Under the pieces are notes generated by a model. It ran no database searches. It was not told the DNA's origin and saw nothing but the letters and a program-made list of their open reading frames with translations. 64,000 bases of DNA from Sambucus nigra (taxonomy: Eukaryota; Streptophyta; Magnoliopsida; Dipsacales; Adoxaceae). Positions 24,637 to 35,300 of this stretch are shown piece after piece. Every line of letters begins with the position of its first letter. Position 1 is the stretch's first letter. Both the position numbers and the translations under genes were made by a program. The stretch lies in assembly GCA_949130495.1 (NCBI GenBank), contig OX422211.1:445664219-445728218 (forward strand). The letters are read 5' to 3'.

Positions 24637-24851
24637 TGTTACAATATTAGATAGAGAGAGAGAGAGAGAGAGAGAATTAGATGAAAGGAGATAGATTGAA
24701 TTAATTTTGTGTGTTTCTACAAGGATATACATGACCTATATATAGTTGAACTAAGAGTACAATAGTGCAATGTGGTAGTACAAATGAAGTACAATAGTAC
24801 ATGTGTAGTACGTGTAGTACAATAATATAAAGTTCACTAAGTATACTAACA
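24637..24851 (-). repeat. Copia 3' LTR (215 bp)
   Basis: On the minus strand it starts TGTTAGTATAC, right after a purine-rich AAGGGCGGT, and ends TTGTAACA. The ends are inverted (TGTTA/TAACA). It holds a (GA)n microsatellite (24652-24675) and a TATATA stretch near 24737. ORF 24701-25096 spans LTR and RNase H by chance. Confidence 0.7.
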
Positions 24852-25150
24852 ACCGCCCTTAAACTCAAGGTGGTAAGATGGAAACCAACTTGAGTTTTGA
24901 TACTAAATTTTGAAGATGGCCTAGAGGATGAGACTTCATGAAAACATCGGTCGTCTGATCGATTTTTGAAATAGATTGAAGCCAATGGTTCCATGGAGAA
25001 GATATTGATGAATAAAATGGTAATCAATCTGAGTATGCTTCGTTCATTCATGCAAAACGTCATTGTGAGAAATCTGGATAGCACTATGATTGTCACAATT
25101 AATGATAGTTATCATGGAATGGCTAACACCCATGTCAGTAAGTAGCGAGC
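24852..25150 (-). pseudogene. Copia RNase H, C-terminal part
   Basis: The minus strand encodes LLTDMGVSHSM and CDNHSAIQISHNDVLHERTK in one frame. These match the copia RNase H core, which follows the pattern CDN.SA..I..NPVFH.RTKHI. The next residues (HTQIDYHFI) also fit. Frameshifts follow. The coding order is cut at 25150 by the compact LTR element and continues upstream at 28385. RNase H removes the RNA strand during reverse transcription. Stops and frame changes make this copy dead. Confidence 0.8.
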
Positions 25151-26500
25151 TGTAACACCTCGTGATTATCAGTCGCCAAAATCTTTGTCAAATAATTTTT
25201 TTTTACAAAAATAAAATTTTGAATCTATTTAATTTTGGGAAGTAAAAATAAGGTTTTAAGTGGAATTTAAATTGGGATTAAAATTTGGAAATTATGACTT
25301 TTTGTATAAAAATCGAGGGAGGATCCGACCAAAGAAAAAATATATATTTAACAGTCCGATCGAGCTAAATTTTTTTGAGCATATTTGTTTCATCTTCAGC
25401 TACATCATATTAAAATATCAGCCAATTCCAACGGCCCAATCATACATAATATTTTTTTAGTGTATGTGTTTGATTAGGACTCAAATTATTTTTGGTATAT
25501 AAAGATAAAATGACGGGTTTAGGACTTTTAAAACACATTTTAGCCTTCTTAAAAATCATTAGCCTCCCATAATTTCATTCTCTCTCATCTACAAAACCTA
25601 TACCCCATTGAACACAACTTTCAACCCAACTTTTGAAGTTCTCAAGATCGTCCAAGAACACGCTTTATTATTTTTGCAAGAGGAACGCAACAGTGTTTTC
25701 AAAATTTCAAGGAAGAATTTTATTAGTTTTCAAGTGATGATTTAAAGGTACGGGGTTTACACAATATACTCCTCCAAATCTCTTGAGATTATTTTCTTAT
25801 TTTTCAGTTATTTGTATTCTTCTTGAAATATTGTGGTATTCATTGGAATCCTATGTGCGATTCGATTGAGATATTGCGTGTTTATTTTTGTGAGCATGGT
25901 GTCCTGAAATTTTAATATGGCACTGAGAATGGCCACCTGCCAAAAGTCCAAAATTCCAATAGCCGGAATGAGGATTTAAGAAGCCTAGGTGAGGTGCGGT
26001 GAGGTCTGGTGACCTATTGATGTGTTATTCAGAAATAAATTGGTACAATGCTCGAGTGTTGCATTGAACTCGTATACAGTTTCATATTGTTGTATTTTTC
26101 ACCGTTATTATGTTGAACATCTATTCTTGTTATATTGTGTACTTCCCCATTCTTTTTTTAGTGGCAAGTAAGTATGGATTTGGACGTTACTGATATTTTG
26201 AAGGATATAAAGACCATATAATTTTGAGAATATTATTTTTGTATAAATTGACTATGTAAATATTTGGGAGCTTAGAGTTATTTTGAGTGGAATTAAAACT
26301 TTAATTATATGGAGGTGTATTTTACCTAGCCTTGTTGTTAGGATACAACTTAGATTGACATGTAAATTTTGAATTGGACATTGTTCATTTTGATGACCTT
26401 TCATATTTATTTTTGTGGAATATAGATGCTTTATATTGATTGTTGAGGATTTAATTTAGTTTTAGTCGTAGTTGCGCCTCGATTTCCTCGGGGTGTTACT
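25151..26500 (+). repeat. 5' LTR of compact element
   Basis: 1350 bp, TGTAACACCTCG...GGGGTGTTACT; the last base of the usual CA end is changed. A TATA box lies at 25496. By eye it differs from the second LTR at around one base in ten, with indels near the start. Confidence 0.85.
25496..25503 (+). promoter_or_regulatory. TATA box in compact-element LTR
   Basis: TATATAAA, conserved in the second LTR at 27404-27411, about 250-350 bp upstream of a CT-rich leader with CTCTCTCATCTACAAAACCT. A likely LTR core promoter. Confidence 0.6.
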
Positions 26501-26502
26501 GA

Positions 26503-26515
26503 TGGTATCAGAGCC
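26503..26515 (+). other. Primer binding site of compact element
   Basis: A perfect TGGTATCAGAGCC, two bases after the LTR end. It is the same primer class as the LARD-like array. Confidence 0.9.
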
Positions 26516-27031
26516 TAAGTATGCGGCAACCCTCAAGTCTTTGGTTTTGTGTCTACCATACGTGCTAGTTGTGTTTCTTGGAGATATGGTGTTTTTTTTT
26601 ATTAAATCCATGATAATAATTGAGGTTAGAAGTAGAATTCTTAATGTGAGTATCTTCAGAGTTGATTTTTTTAGACGACATTTATTTTGTAGATCGTTAG
26701 TACAGATGTTAAGTGTCGTAAGTATCAATTTGATGATGTGATTTGATTTGAGGACTTCAGTGTTCGATGAATTTTGGAGAGAGAATCTAGTGGTGATACG
26801 TGGGAGAGCGTTGCACGTCGTTATTTTCATAAATATATTATATATAGAGTTGAGATATATGTTGTATTTTGTTCACGGGGTAAGTGCATGTGGGATTGGG
26901 TATATGGGCATTTAATTTTGATATTTAATGAGTAGGCATATGTAAGACTTATTTTATTTGCAATACTTTACGTTTGACGTCCACTCTTCGTCGAATTTCG
27001 AGGACGAAATTCCAATATTAGTGGGGGAGTA
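26516..27031 (+). repeat. Interior of compact element, with polypurine tract
   Basis: About 500 bp without coding capacity. ORFs 26472-26741 (plus) and 26462-26830 (minus) overlap the LTR end and each other, and resemble no known protein. It ends TTTCGAGGACGAAATTCC (26995-27012) and GTGGGGGAGTA (27021-27031). Confidence 0.75.
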
Positions 27032-28384
27032 TGTAACCTCTCGTGATATTTTAGCCATAAAAATCTTTGTTAAATAAAAAAAATTAGAAAAATAAAGTTT
27101 GGAATCTATTTAATTTTGGTACGTAAAAAGGTTGGTATTTATATGTAAAAATAAGGTTTTAAATGGAATTTAAATTGGGATTAAAATTTGAAAATTATAA
27201 CTTTTTGTATAAAAATCGAAGGAGGATCCGACCTAAGGAAAAAAAGTAAATAAAAATATTTGACCGTCCACTCAAGATATTTTTTAACAACTTCGTCTCA
27301 CCTTCACCTACAACATATTAAAATTTCAGCCAATTCCAATTGGCCGATCGTCTGTAATAGTTTTTTAGTGTTTGTATTTGATTAGGACTCAAATTAGTTT
27401 TGGTATATAAACATAAAGTGAAGGGTTTAGGACTTTTAAAACACATTTTAGACTTTTTAAAAATCAGTAGCCTCCCATAATTTCAATCTCTCTCATCTAC
27501 AAAACCTAAACCGCATTGAACACAACTTTCAACCCAAGTTTTGAAGATCTAAATCAAGTTTTCTCAAAATTGTCTAAGAACACGTCTTTATTATTTTCGC
27601 AAGAGGAATGCAATACTGTACTCAGAATTTTGAGGAAGAATTTTATGAGTTTTCAAGTGATGATTTTAAGGTACGGGGTTTACACAATATGCTCCTCTAA
27701 ATCTCTGGAGAGTATTTTCTTATTTCCTAGTTATTTGGATTGTTCTTGAAATGCGATGGTATTCATTGGAATCCCATGTGTTATTCGATTGAGATATTGT
27801 ATGTTTATTTATGTGTGCATGGTGTCATGAAATATTAATATGGCACTGAGAATGGTCACCTGCCAAAAGTCCAAAAGTCCAATAGCCGGAATGAGGCTTT
27901 AAGAAGCCTAAGTGAGGTGAGGTGAGGTGAGGTCCGGTGACCTATTGATGTGTTATTGAGAAATAAATATGTACAATGTTCGAGTGTCGCATTGGAATTG
28001 TATACAATTTCTTACTACTACATTTTTTTACCGTTATTGTGTTGAGCATCTATTCTTGTCATATTCTGTACTTTCCTGTTCTTTTTTTAGTGGCATGTAA
28101 GCGTGGATTTGGATGTTACTAATTTTTTGAAGGATATTAAGACCATAACATTTTGATAATATTATTTTTGTATAAATTAACAGTGTAATTATTTGGAGCT
28201 GTATTTTACCTAGCCTTGTTGCTAGGAGACATCTTATATTGGCGTGTTAATTTTGAATCAGACATTATTCATTTTGATGACCATTCATGTTTATTTTTGT
28301 GGAATATAAATGCTCTATATTGATTGTTAATGATTTAATTTAGTTTTAATCGTATTAGAGCCTCGATTTCCCCAGGGTGTTACA
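27032..28384 (+). repeat. 3' LTR of compact element
   Basis: 1353 bp, TGTAACCTCTCG...CAGGGTGTTACA. It keeps the normal CA end that the 5' copy lost and carries a matching TATATAAA at 27404. It includes a short (GAGGT)n run near 27910-27935. Confidence 0.85.
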
Positions 28385-29720
28385 ATAGCTAAAGAAGTTT
28401 TTGGGTGGCATCAGTAATAGCATGATATTCAACTTCTGTACTATATTGAGCAATAATGATTTTATTTTTTCCATGCTACGAGACAAGACAATCACGGAGA
28501 AATAAGCAATAGCCCGTAGTAGAATGACGGTCGGTGGGGTTCCCTACCCAATTTACATCAGAGTTGGCATGAAGCTGTGGGGATGAATAAATAGAGAAGT
28601 GAAGACCATTGAATAAAATCACATTGATGTATCTGAGAATGAGAAGAACAGTAGCATAATGAGGTAAAAGTGGAGAAGAAAGGAACTGTTTAACAATATG
28701 AACTGCATATGCGATATATGAGCACGTGACACTAAGGTAGACAAGATTCCCTACTAATTGTCGATACAAAGTCGGATCATCAAAAAGAGTACTATCCATA
28801 GGAGTGCGCTTGGACTTCAGCTCAAGAGGAGTGGCATCGGTCTTGCTATCGGTGTGTCCTGCACGAGTGAGAAGATCTGAAGCATATTTTTCTTGAGAGA
28901 GATAATATCCATGAGAGTTAGTAGAGATCTCAAGACCAAGAAAATAAAACATCTTTAAAAAATCTTTCATTTGAACATTTGATTCAGATATACTTTTGGA
29001 TATACCAAAGTGATCGTCACCGGTAATAATCATGTCATCCAAATAGAGAAGGAGAGAAATAGTGCCATGGTCGGATTTACGGATAAAAAGTGCGGAGTCA
29101 TGAGGACTGTATGTAAACACAAAACTTGTAGGAATGGTATTAAACTTAGCAAACCAAGCACAGGGAGACTGTTTGTGACCATAAAGGGCACGACGATGTT
29201 TGGAAACTTGATGAGTGGAATGAAAATATCTTACAGGTGATCACATGTAAATTCCTCAAATAACTCACTCACCATTAAGGAAGGAAGTTTTCATGTCCAT
29301 CAGAATAGTTCCCAATGACAAATTGCAACAACTGTAATGAGACTACGAACCAAAGTGAGTCGAATCACTGAAGCAAAGTTCTCCACATGTCAATCCCGTA
29401 TTCTTAAGTAAATCCTTTTATGACAAGGCGTTCCTTATAATGACCAAGAGAGCCATGCGATTGAGTTTTAAATTTATAAACACATTTACATAAGATTACA
29501 TTCTTACCACTTGGTAGATCTACTAAATCCCATATATGATTTTATTCAAGTGACTATTGTTCATCAACCATTGCCTTTTGCCAAAGAGGTTAAAGTAGCC
29601 TCACGATAAGAGTAAGGCTCATGATGAGAAAAATAGTAGAATACACATGAAAATCATGAAGAAGAATAGATGTGGTTTTAGGTCTTACACTTTTACGTAG
29701 GGGATTCGGATTGGAGACTG
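28385..29720 (-). pseudogene. Copia reverse transcriptase and N-terminal RNase H
   Basis: The minus strand holds the copia reverse transcriptase in pieces. Near 29580-29400 are NHIWDLVDLPSGKN, CVYKFKTQSHGS and YKERLVIKGFT, matching the N-terminal end of the domain. Near 29200-29130 is RALYGHKQSPCAW. The longest open frame (29120-28476) has the catalytic YLDDMIITG, then YLSQEKYASDLL, YRQLVGNLVYL and HANSDVNWVGNPTDRHSTTG, the last being the start of RNase H. The DD of YLDD is intact. Upstream stops and frameshifts break it, so the 214-residue frame is only a fragment. It copies element RNA into DNA. The plus-strand ORF at 29010 is a shadow. Confidence 0.9.
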
Positions 29721-29760
29721 GTGCAGATCCATTATATGGAGCAGACGACTCGGGTGATTC

Positions 29761-30727
29761 CTAAAAAAAAAGCTTTGGTTGAGCATCAAATGAGGAAACT
29801 AGAGGTATCAGTGGTGTAGTGGAAGTCAGTTTAATTGAGGAGACTGTATCAGGTACTAGAGGAGAGGATGTAGATGGTGGTGTAATATGTGGCGACATAT
29901 CAAGTTCAGGTGAATTGGGAAATAAGTCTATCGAGGGATTACTAAAGAATAGAGGTGTGTATGAAGGAGGTAAGTGGAATTTCGACAATGAGGAAAACAT
30001 CTTATGTTCCCAGAAGACAACATGATGGGATACATGAAGACATTTAGAATAGGGATTCCAACACTTGTATCTTTTATGTTATACCGCATAGCCCAAGAAG
30101 TAACACAATCGGGATCAAAACTCTAATTTTGAGCATTAATGGGGTTGTAGAAGAACAAAATAAGAACTACCAAAAGTTTTGAGGTTATTATAGTTAGGAG
30201 GGTGGCTATGAAGACACTCATAGGGTTTAGATTTTTAATAGTGGAAGAGGGGACATGGTTTATAGTGTAGACGAAAGTGAGAACAACTTCTCTCCAAAAA
30301 GGTTCATGACATGAGGCGGAGATGAGTAGAGCATGAACAATGTTTAGGATATTTCGGTGTTTGCATTCGGCACACCCATTTTATTGGTAAGTGTCTGGAT
30401 ATGAAAGATGAGGAATAGTACCCTGTGCTGTAAAAAAATGATGACATGAGAATCAGTATATTTAGTGGCATTGTCAGCATAGAATACCTTAATTTTATGA
30501 GAAAATTGGGTATTAACCATAGTTGCAAAATTTATGTAAAGTTGAGGAAGTTCGGAATGATTTTTCATAAGGAACAACCAGGTATAGCGTGAATAATCAT
30601 CAATAAAAATAACAAAATATTTGGATTTTCCCATGGTAGCAGTGGGAGATAGGCCCCACATATCAAAATATATTAAGCCAAAAGGAGCATAATAAATATA
30701 GTCACTTTTATTAAACGTCAAAGCCAA
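29761..30727 (-). pseudogene. Copia integrase, broken
   Basis: Frame 30727-30344 encodes an integrase core with FDMWG (first Asp), DDYSRYTWLF and KVFYADNATKYTDSH (second Asp in ADN). The third acidic residue region follows a frameshift. Two overlapping minus-strand frames (30727-30344 and 30528-30304) show at least one shift. The downstream Pro/Ser-rich frame (30000-29761) fits the variable stretch between integrase and reverse transcriptase in copia polyproteins. The plus-strand ORF 29819-30025 is its shadow. Integrase inserts the cDNA into the genome; this copy cannot encode it. Confidence 0.85.
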
Positions 30728-30935
30728 TTATTTTGCCAATAGACATGGAAGATTGTCAAATTTTGCATTATTAACAGACCCTAAGGGACCATGAGAAAGC
30801 AAAAACTTAAGACTACCAATAGAAGCATGACCGAGACGATCATGCCACAAGCTAAGAGAAGGTGTGGAGGATAAACAAGTTACTCTCATAAATGGGGTGG
30901 TGAGCGATTGTGGAATATGAAGGTTTTACCTCACA
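30728..30935 (-). pseudogene. Copia GAG-pre-integrase segment and truncation point
   Basis: The minus strand carries LWHDRLGHASIGSLKFLL, the conserved copia segment just before integrase that contributes the zinc-binding HHCC region. It is preceded by a Ser/Pro-rich piece. Similarity stops near 30935; gag and protease are absent, so the element is 5'-truncated. Confidence 0.8.
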
Positions 30936-33029
30936 TCAACTTGATCACATACCTCAAGAATAAATTCTATGACTTCATAATTTTAAATAAATGATAAAGT
31001 AATATTGTAGTCTTTTCACATAGAGATGAGTAATATGGTATGAATGTAATAAAATATAATTCATTACATATATTATCTCCTCAAATTATTTTGAATATCA
31101 TAATTATTTTGTAATAAACCTAAAATCTAACAACCAAATCAAGTGTTATATTACGAAATGAGAAGATATGGTGATAACATAACCACCTATTGAGATTCAA
31201 GGTCACTTATTCGATTAACAACACAATTTTAGGTCTTTATTTCCTTGGACAAACCTGCTCAGAGTTTCTAACGAACTTTATAAGAAAAATGAAATTAATA
31301 AGTATTGTCTCCCAACTCTCGACTATTAATGAGAAGATCAATATATATATATATATATATATATCAATTATTATATTGATCACGACGTTATTCACTCATT
31401 TATTTAAATGATTAATAATAGTACTACAGCCTTCATATTATTCTAGTTCGATAAAGAGTTTTACTTAAGTTAATAGCATATATAATTTTCATAAATCAGG
31501 TCTGAAAAACTAATATATAAAAAATACTTAAAGCTTTGAGTGTACCTTTGAATAATAAATAATTTATTGTATCCCTTACTATACACAACCTATGTTATTA
31601 TAATATATTACCTCTATTAACCCAATTGAATGAATCAATCCATCTGCTAAATTCTTGACTAATACGAATAAAGTTTACTAAAATAATAGTATGTTCACTA
31701 TTGTTTACCTTTCCTTATATATACACCACTCAAAGCCCTTAAAGCTAAGAACATTCCCTTTCCATTATTATAGTCCCCGATGACCTCAACCGTCGCAAAA
31801 CTTCCAATTTCAAATTATGTTTTCTTTACAAGTTTTCAAAAATTGATCACGTGTGTCCTATAGAGTAGTAAAGTCACAACACTCATACAAGCAAGGCCAC
31901 CATGACCACAATTGTGGTTCATTAAAGCCAAATTTTAAAAATCTTCATGTCATCACCATCCTCAAAGTTTGAAATTTGACCATACGCTAGTTTCGTTATA
32001 GCATTTTTAACTCGTTATTATATCAACATCACGTTAATGACCACATTAAAAATTCATAATGACATTTCAAAGGATATATATACCTCTGTGCTATCTTTTT
32101 CATCAATCCTCTATTAATAACCTCAATGAACAATTTCACTCTAACTTTTGATGTAGATATATCCATATCATTTTCTAGTTTACTACTCTATTAAAAAGCC
32201 TTATATAATCTTAAATATACCTTAATAAATTTCTATTTTTGTATATTGTACATAGTCATTTATAAATTAATACTAATAATTAGAGAATTCCTTTGATTAT
32301 TTACCATTCACGTTATCTTGTTAAACCACCCAAAACATTATATAGAAAACTATCCACATATAAACATCACACAAATATAGTTCTCATATAGGGTCGACCA
32401 CTGATAACTCGATTGTATCATAACATATTATCTCACTAATTAATCCATTCATAGATTGTGAACCTTGTAAGATAACTTTATTTACATCATAATAACCCTT
32501 AACTTCTAATAAAGATACCACATTCACGTATTTAATATGTAGCATGATACTATGTCCTCCTCTATTGACAGAAATGTTCTTAATATCCTATGCACATAAA
32601 AAATACCTTTTAAATACATTAGTTTCCAAACTATATCAATACAAACTTCAATAAATTGGTATAGTACTCTCCATTATGTTTATTTGTATAATATCTACCT
32701 TTATCGTAGACAACACCTATGTTACTAAAATAATCATTATTTCTCAATAAAACAAAATTCAATGTGGTTCCACCCCTATCTCATCATGAAACTATTAAAT
32801 GAACATGGTCCTCTAAGTTAGTAAGGTTAATTACCTCCATAGAAAATACTAATTCTTAATGATAAATTATTTTTAGTTAACCTCAATTTCTAACAGCACT
32901 AGTGTTAATAATTGTTACTATAACTCTTAGCCTTATTAGTTACCTCAAATCTGGATCTCTATATTTTCTCCTAAATTATATTAATAAAGGAATTTCAGCA
33001 CTGTAACACGTACTCTAAAATCCATGAGG
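30936..33029. other. AT-rich stretch, unassigned repeat debris
   Basis: No coding frame or LTR end recognised. It contains an (AT)n run at 31339-31363. The last ~100 bp (32935-33029, ending ATCCATGAGG) resemble 53660-53740, which ends the same way, so both sides of element E carry related repeat sequence. ORF 31190-31411 is not convincing. Confidence 0.4.
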
Positions 33030-33257
33030 TGGATTAGAGGGACGTTAAAGCTACTGGTTGATTAAACATTAATCAATTCTTTTAAGGTGGATTAGAGGAT
33101 GATTAAGTATCAAGAACAAAACCAAGGTTGTTAGGGAAGAAGCTCACTCGAAGAGACTCCCACAAGAAGCAAGTTTGTTCAAAAGAGCTTCAAGAACATA
33201 CTTGTAATTTGTAATTAGTTTATATTTGTTCCTTCTTATCAATATTTAGAATATCTT
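33030..33257 (+). repeat. Remnant of E 5' LTR fused to integrase
   Basis: It aligns with 52305-52525, sharing GGTTGATTAAACATTAATCA, ACTCGAAGA.ACTCCCACAA and GAACATACTTGTAAT. Similarity ends near 33257 where the integrase frame begins. Only the first ~225 bp of the LTR survive, so the junction is a large internal deletion. Confidence 0.7.
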
Positions 33258-33754
33258 GGAAAAATGTTAGAATACTTCCCTAGGACATGGGATGGTAGGA
33301 TACCAGAGGTTTTATGGGCTTACAGAACAACTAAGCAAAAGATAATCGGTTACACCCCTTTCTCCTTGTTTTTGGTGCTGAAGCAATATTGCCAATAAAA
33401 TTACAGGTATAATCTCCCAGGTACAACTTACGGAGTATAATGCCTCCTCAGAGAAGACATGTGCAATTAGAAGATTTGGATAAATATAGAGATAACGAGA
33501 TGAGGCATTTCTAAATATATAGGAAGAAGCTCTCAAGATCATATAACTAAATGGTAAAACCAAGGAAGTTTAAAGAGGGTATCTAGTGTGAAAAGCTTAT
33601 ACAATGCATATTAGAGGTCTTTCACTCCCAAAGTTCGAAGCTATATGGTAGGACCTTACATAGTGTGCCAAGCTAATGATTTGTCTATTAAGAGGTATCC
33701 AAAATCAAAGCATTCAATCTCAGTAATAAGTGGATCAAAATCTACCATGTTTAG
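33258..33754 (+). pseudogene. E integrase C-terminal fragment
   Basis: The plus strand encodes VLWAYRTTKQK, GYTPFSLF, GAEAILPIKLQV, MPPQRRHVQLEDLDKYRDNE and, after small shifts, SNKWIKIYHV with a stop at 33752. These line up with the C-terminal half of B's integrase (WAYRMTKRKPKGYTPFSLIY... NNKWLKVYHV). The DDE core is gone; only the C-terminal part and the DNA-binding tail region remain. Several in-frame stops are present. The minus-strand ORF 33312-33563 is a shadow. The stop lies 273 bp from the tail of the antisense gene, against 275 bp in B. Confidence 0.85.
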
Positions 33755-34985
33755 AAGTTCCTCCGTTGTAACATTATTGGTAATAAAAATTATGTGGGTT
33801 AATTAGGAGCATGTTCTTGAACAACCTATATATAGAGTTACCACTTAATATACAATGAGGTTACACGATGTTCAAATAAATTCTTCCATTCATGTATAGA
33901 AATAAGAGATAGAAAAATGAAGACAGTGAACAATGGCATAAAGGAAAAATTAAACTTGTATCTCATTCAATGTTTAAGCTTTACAAAGCAAGGGGAACTA
34001 CTTCCACAAAATACAAGGATAGAACCCCTAGTTGCTATCTAAGTCATCTATAATAAACCATGGGTTGTTATCAATGAGTAACCTTGGATGGAGGCCTGGG
34101 AGAGAAGATACTAACTCGATCTGCTCATTTGTTATCTCTATCATATCATTTTCATATTCATCTGTCTATCGCTGTAGTTTTCCCAACTCTCCATTAGCTT
34201 ATGCTAAGGCCTTTAGCATAGCTACAACCTTCTCCTCATACTTTATTATTTCAGGATAAAGGGTAGTCATCTCTTCAACCACTTCAACTTGAGTCCTCGT
34301 GCTAGCTTCAATTTTTTCATAATAAGCAGGAATGTTTATCTTCTTAACAAACCTCAAAATTTAGGCCAACTATGTGAGAGAAAACTATCATTAGTTCATA
34401 CTTGTACTTTACCAAGAAGCTCTTTGATCTTGGAGGAATCAAACAAGTGCAAAGGTGTAATCATAATTTAAGTCCATACAGTGGCAAACCCGAGAAACCC
34501 GTATGCTATCAAGATTGGTATCTCTTGACCACAACGAGGGACACATGTAGAGGGATGAAGTTTGATCAACCAATGTATGATCTCACGGTGAAGAGAATAA
34601 ACAATTTGGGGTAAAATCCCTTAATAGGAGATGTCGCAGGCAACTAAAGAGTATAGCTTCTCCCACGAGCAGATGGAAAAACATTTTTCTTTGAGGCCCT
34701 ATCTTCTTTTGGGGGGAGATGGCTAAGCAAGATTACACTTCAGCATTTTGATTAGTAGTTTGAGCGGTTGATTAATATATTTGAGCATTCAAAGGAGTAG
34801 GTACGCTAATAATGACCTCTTCCCAAACAAGCTCAGTGGGCAGCTAGTTCGAGGGCAAGGTTAATTAAACAGGGGTCACAACAGGCTCCTATACCAGTAT
34901 TAGGGTAGCTCGAGTAGTCACAACCTAAAAAATAAAAAATGAGATGAGCTAGATGCAACAAATAGATTAATCTTCTACCAAATAT

Positions 34986-35300
34986 GGTTGCTAAGTCCAA
35001 GTTTATTTTGCTGAGTCACAGCTGCTCAGCTCAATATATTTGGCCAATACAAAATTCCTATCGTATATTTTACAGTCGGTTATAAGTATAAGTGTATTTT
35101 GCTAGGTCACAGTTGCTCAGCTCAATACATTGGGCAAATACAAAATTTGCATCACATGTTTTTCATTAGGTGCTAAGTCCAAGTGCATTTTGTTGGATCA
35201 TAACTGCTCAACTAAATACATTTGGACAATACAAAACTCCCATTGCATATTTTACGTTTGGTGCTAAGTCCAAGTGTACTATTGTAATCCCCAAATGCTT
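34986..35300. repeat. 91-bp minisatellite, ~3.4 copies
   Basis: Units start at 34986, 35078, 35169 and 35260 (periods 92, 91, 91). Each begins GGT.GCTAAGTCCAAGTG and includes a GCTCAGCTCAATA-type and AATACAAAA block. The fourth is cut after ~35 bp. It lies inside the antisense PMD gene of E. Confidence 0.85.

Larger units (their letters stand above)
25151..28384 (+). mobile_element. Compact non-autonomous LTR element inserted in copia RNase H
   Basis: Two direct LTRs (25151-26500 and 27032-28384) flank only 531 bp. Structure: LTR start TGTAACACCTCG, primer site TGGTATCAGAGCC two bases after the first LTR, and TTTCGAGGACGAAATTCC plus a G-rich tract GTGGGGGAGTA before the second LTR. No protein motif lies between. 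Flanks are CGAGC (25146-25150) and ATAGC (28385-28389), only partly alike, so the target duplication has decayed or been altered. Copia RNase H coding resumes on both sides, which proves insertion. The long LTRs with a tiny interior fit neither TRIM nor LARD proportions. Confidence 0.85.
24637..30935 (-). mobile_element. Ty1/copia element, 5'-truncated and interrupted
   Basis: Read on the minus strand from 30935 to 24637 it has a GAG-pre-integrase motif, integrase, reverse transcriptase, RNase H, a polypurine tract and a short 3' LTR. Gag, protease and the 5' LTR are missing beyond 30935. A 3.2-kb non-autonomous LTR element (25151-28384) lies within RNase H. The short LTR and pol order (integrase before reverse transcriptase) are diagnostic of copia; the lineage may be Tork-like (guess from LTR size). 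Confidence 0.85.

Noticed and set aside
34402..34614. Plus-strand ORFs 34032-34614 as genes
   Set aside because: They are shadows of the minus-strand coiled-coil exon, which aligns with B's exon 4.
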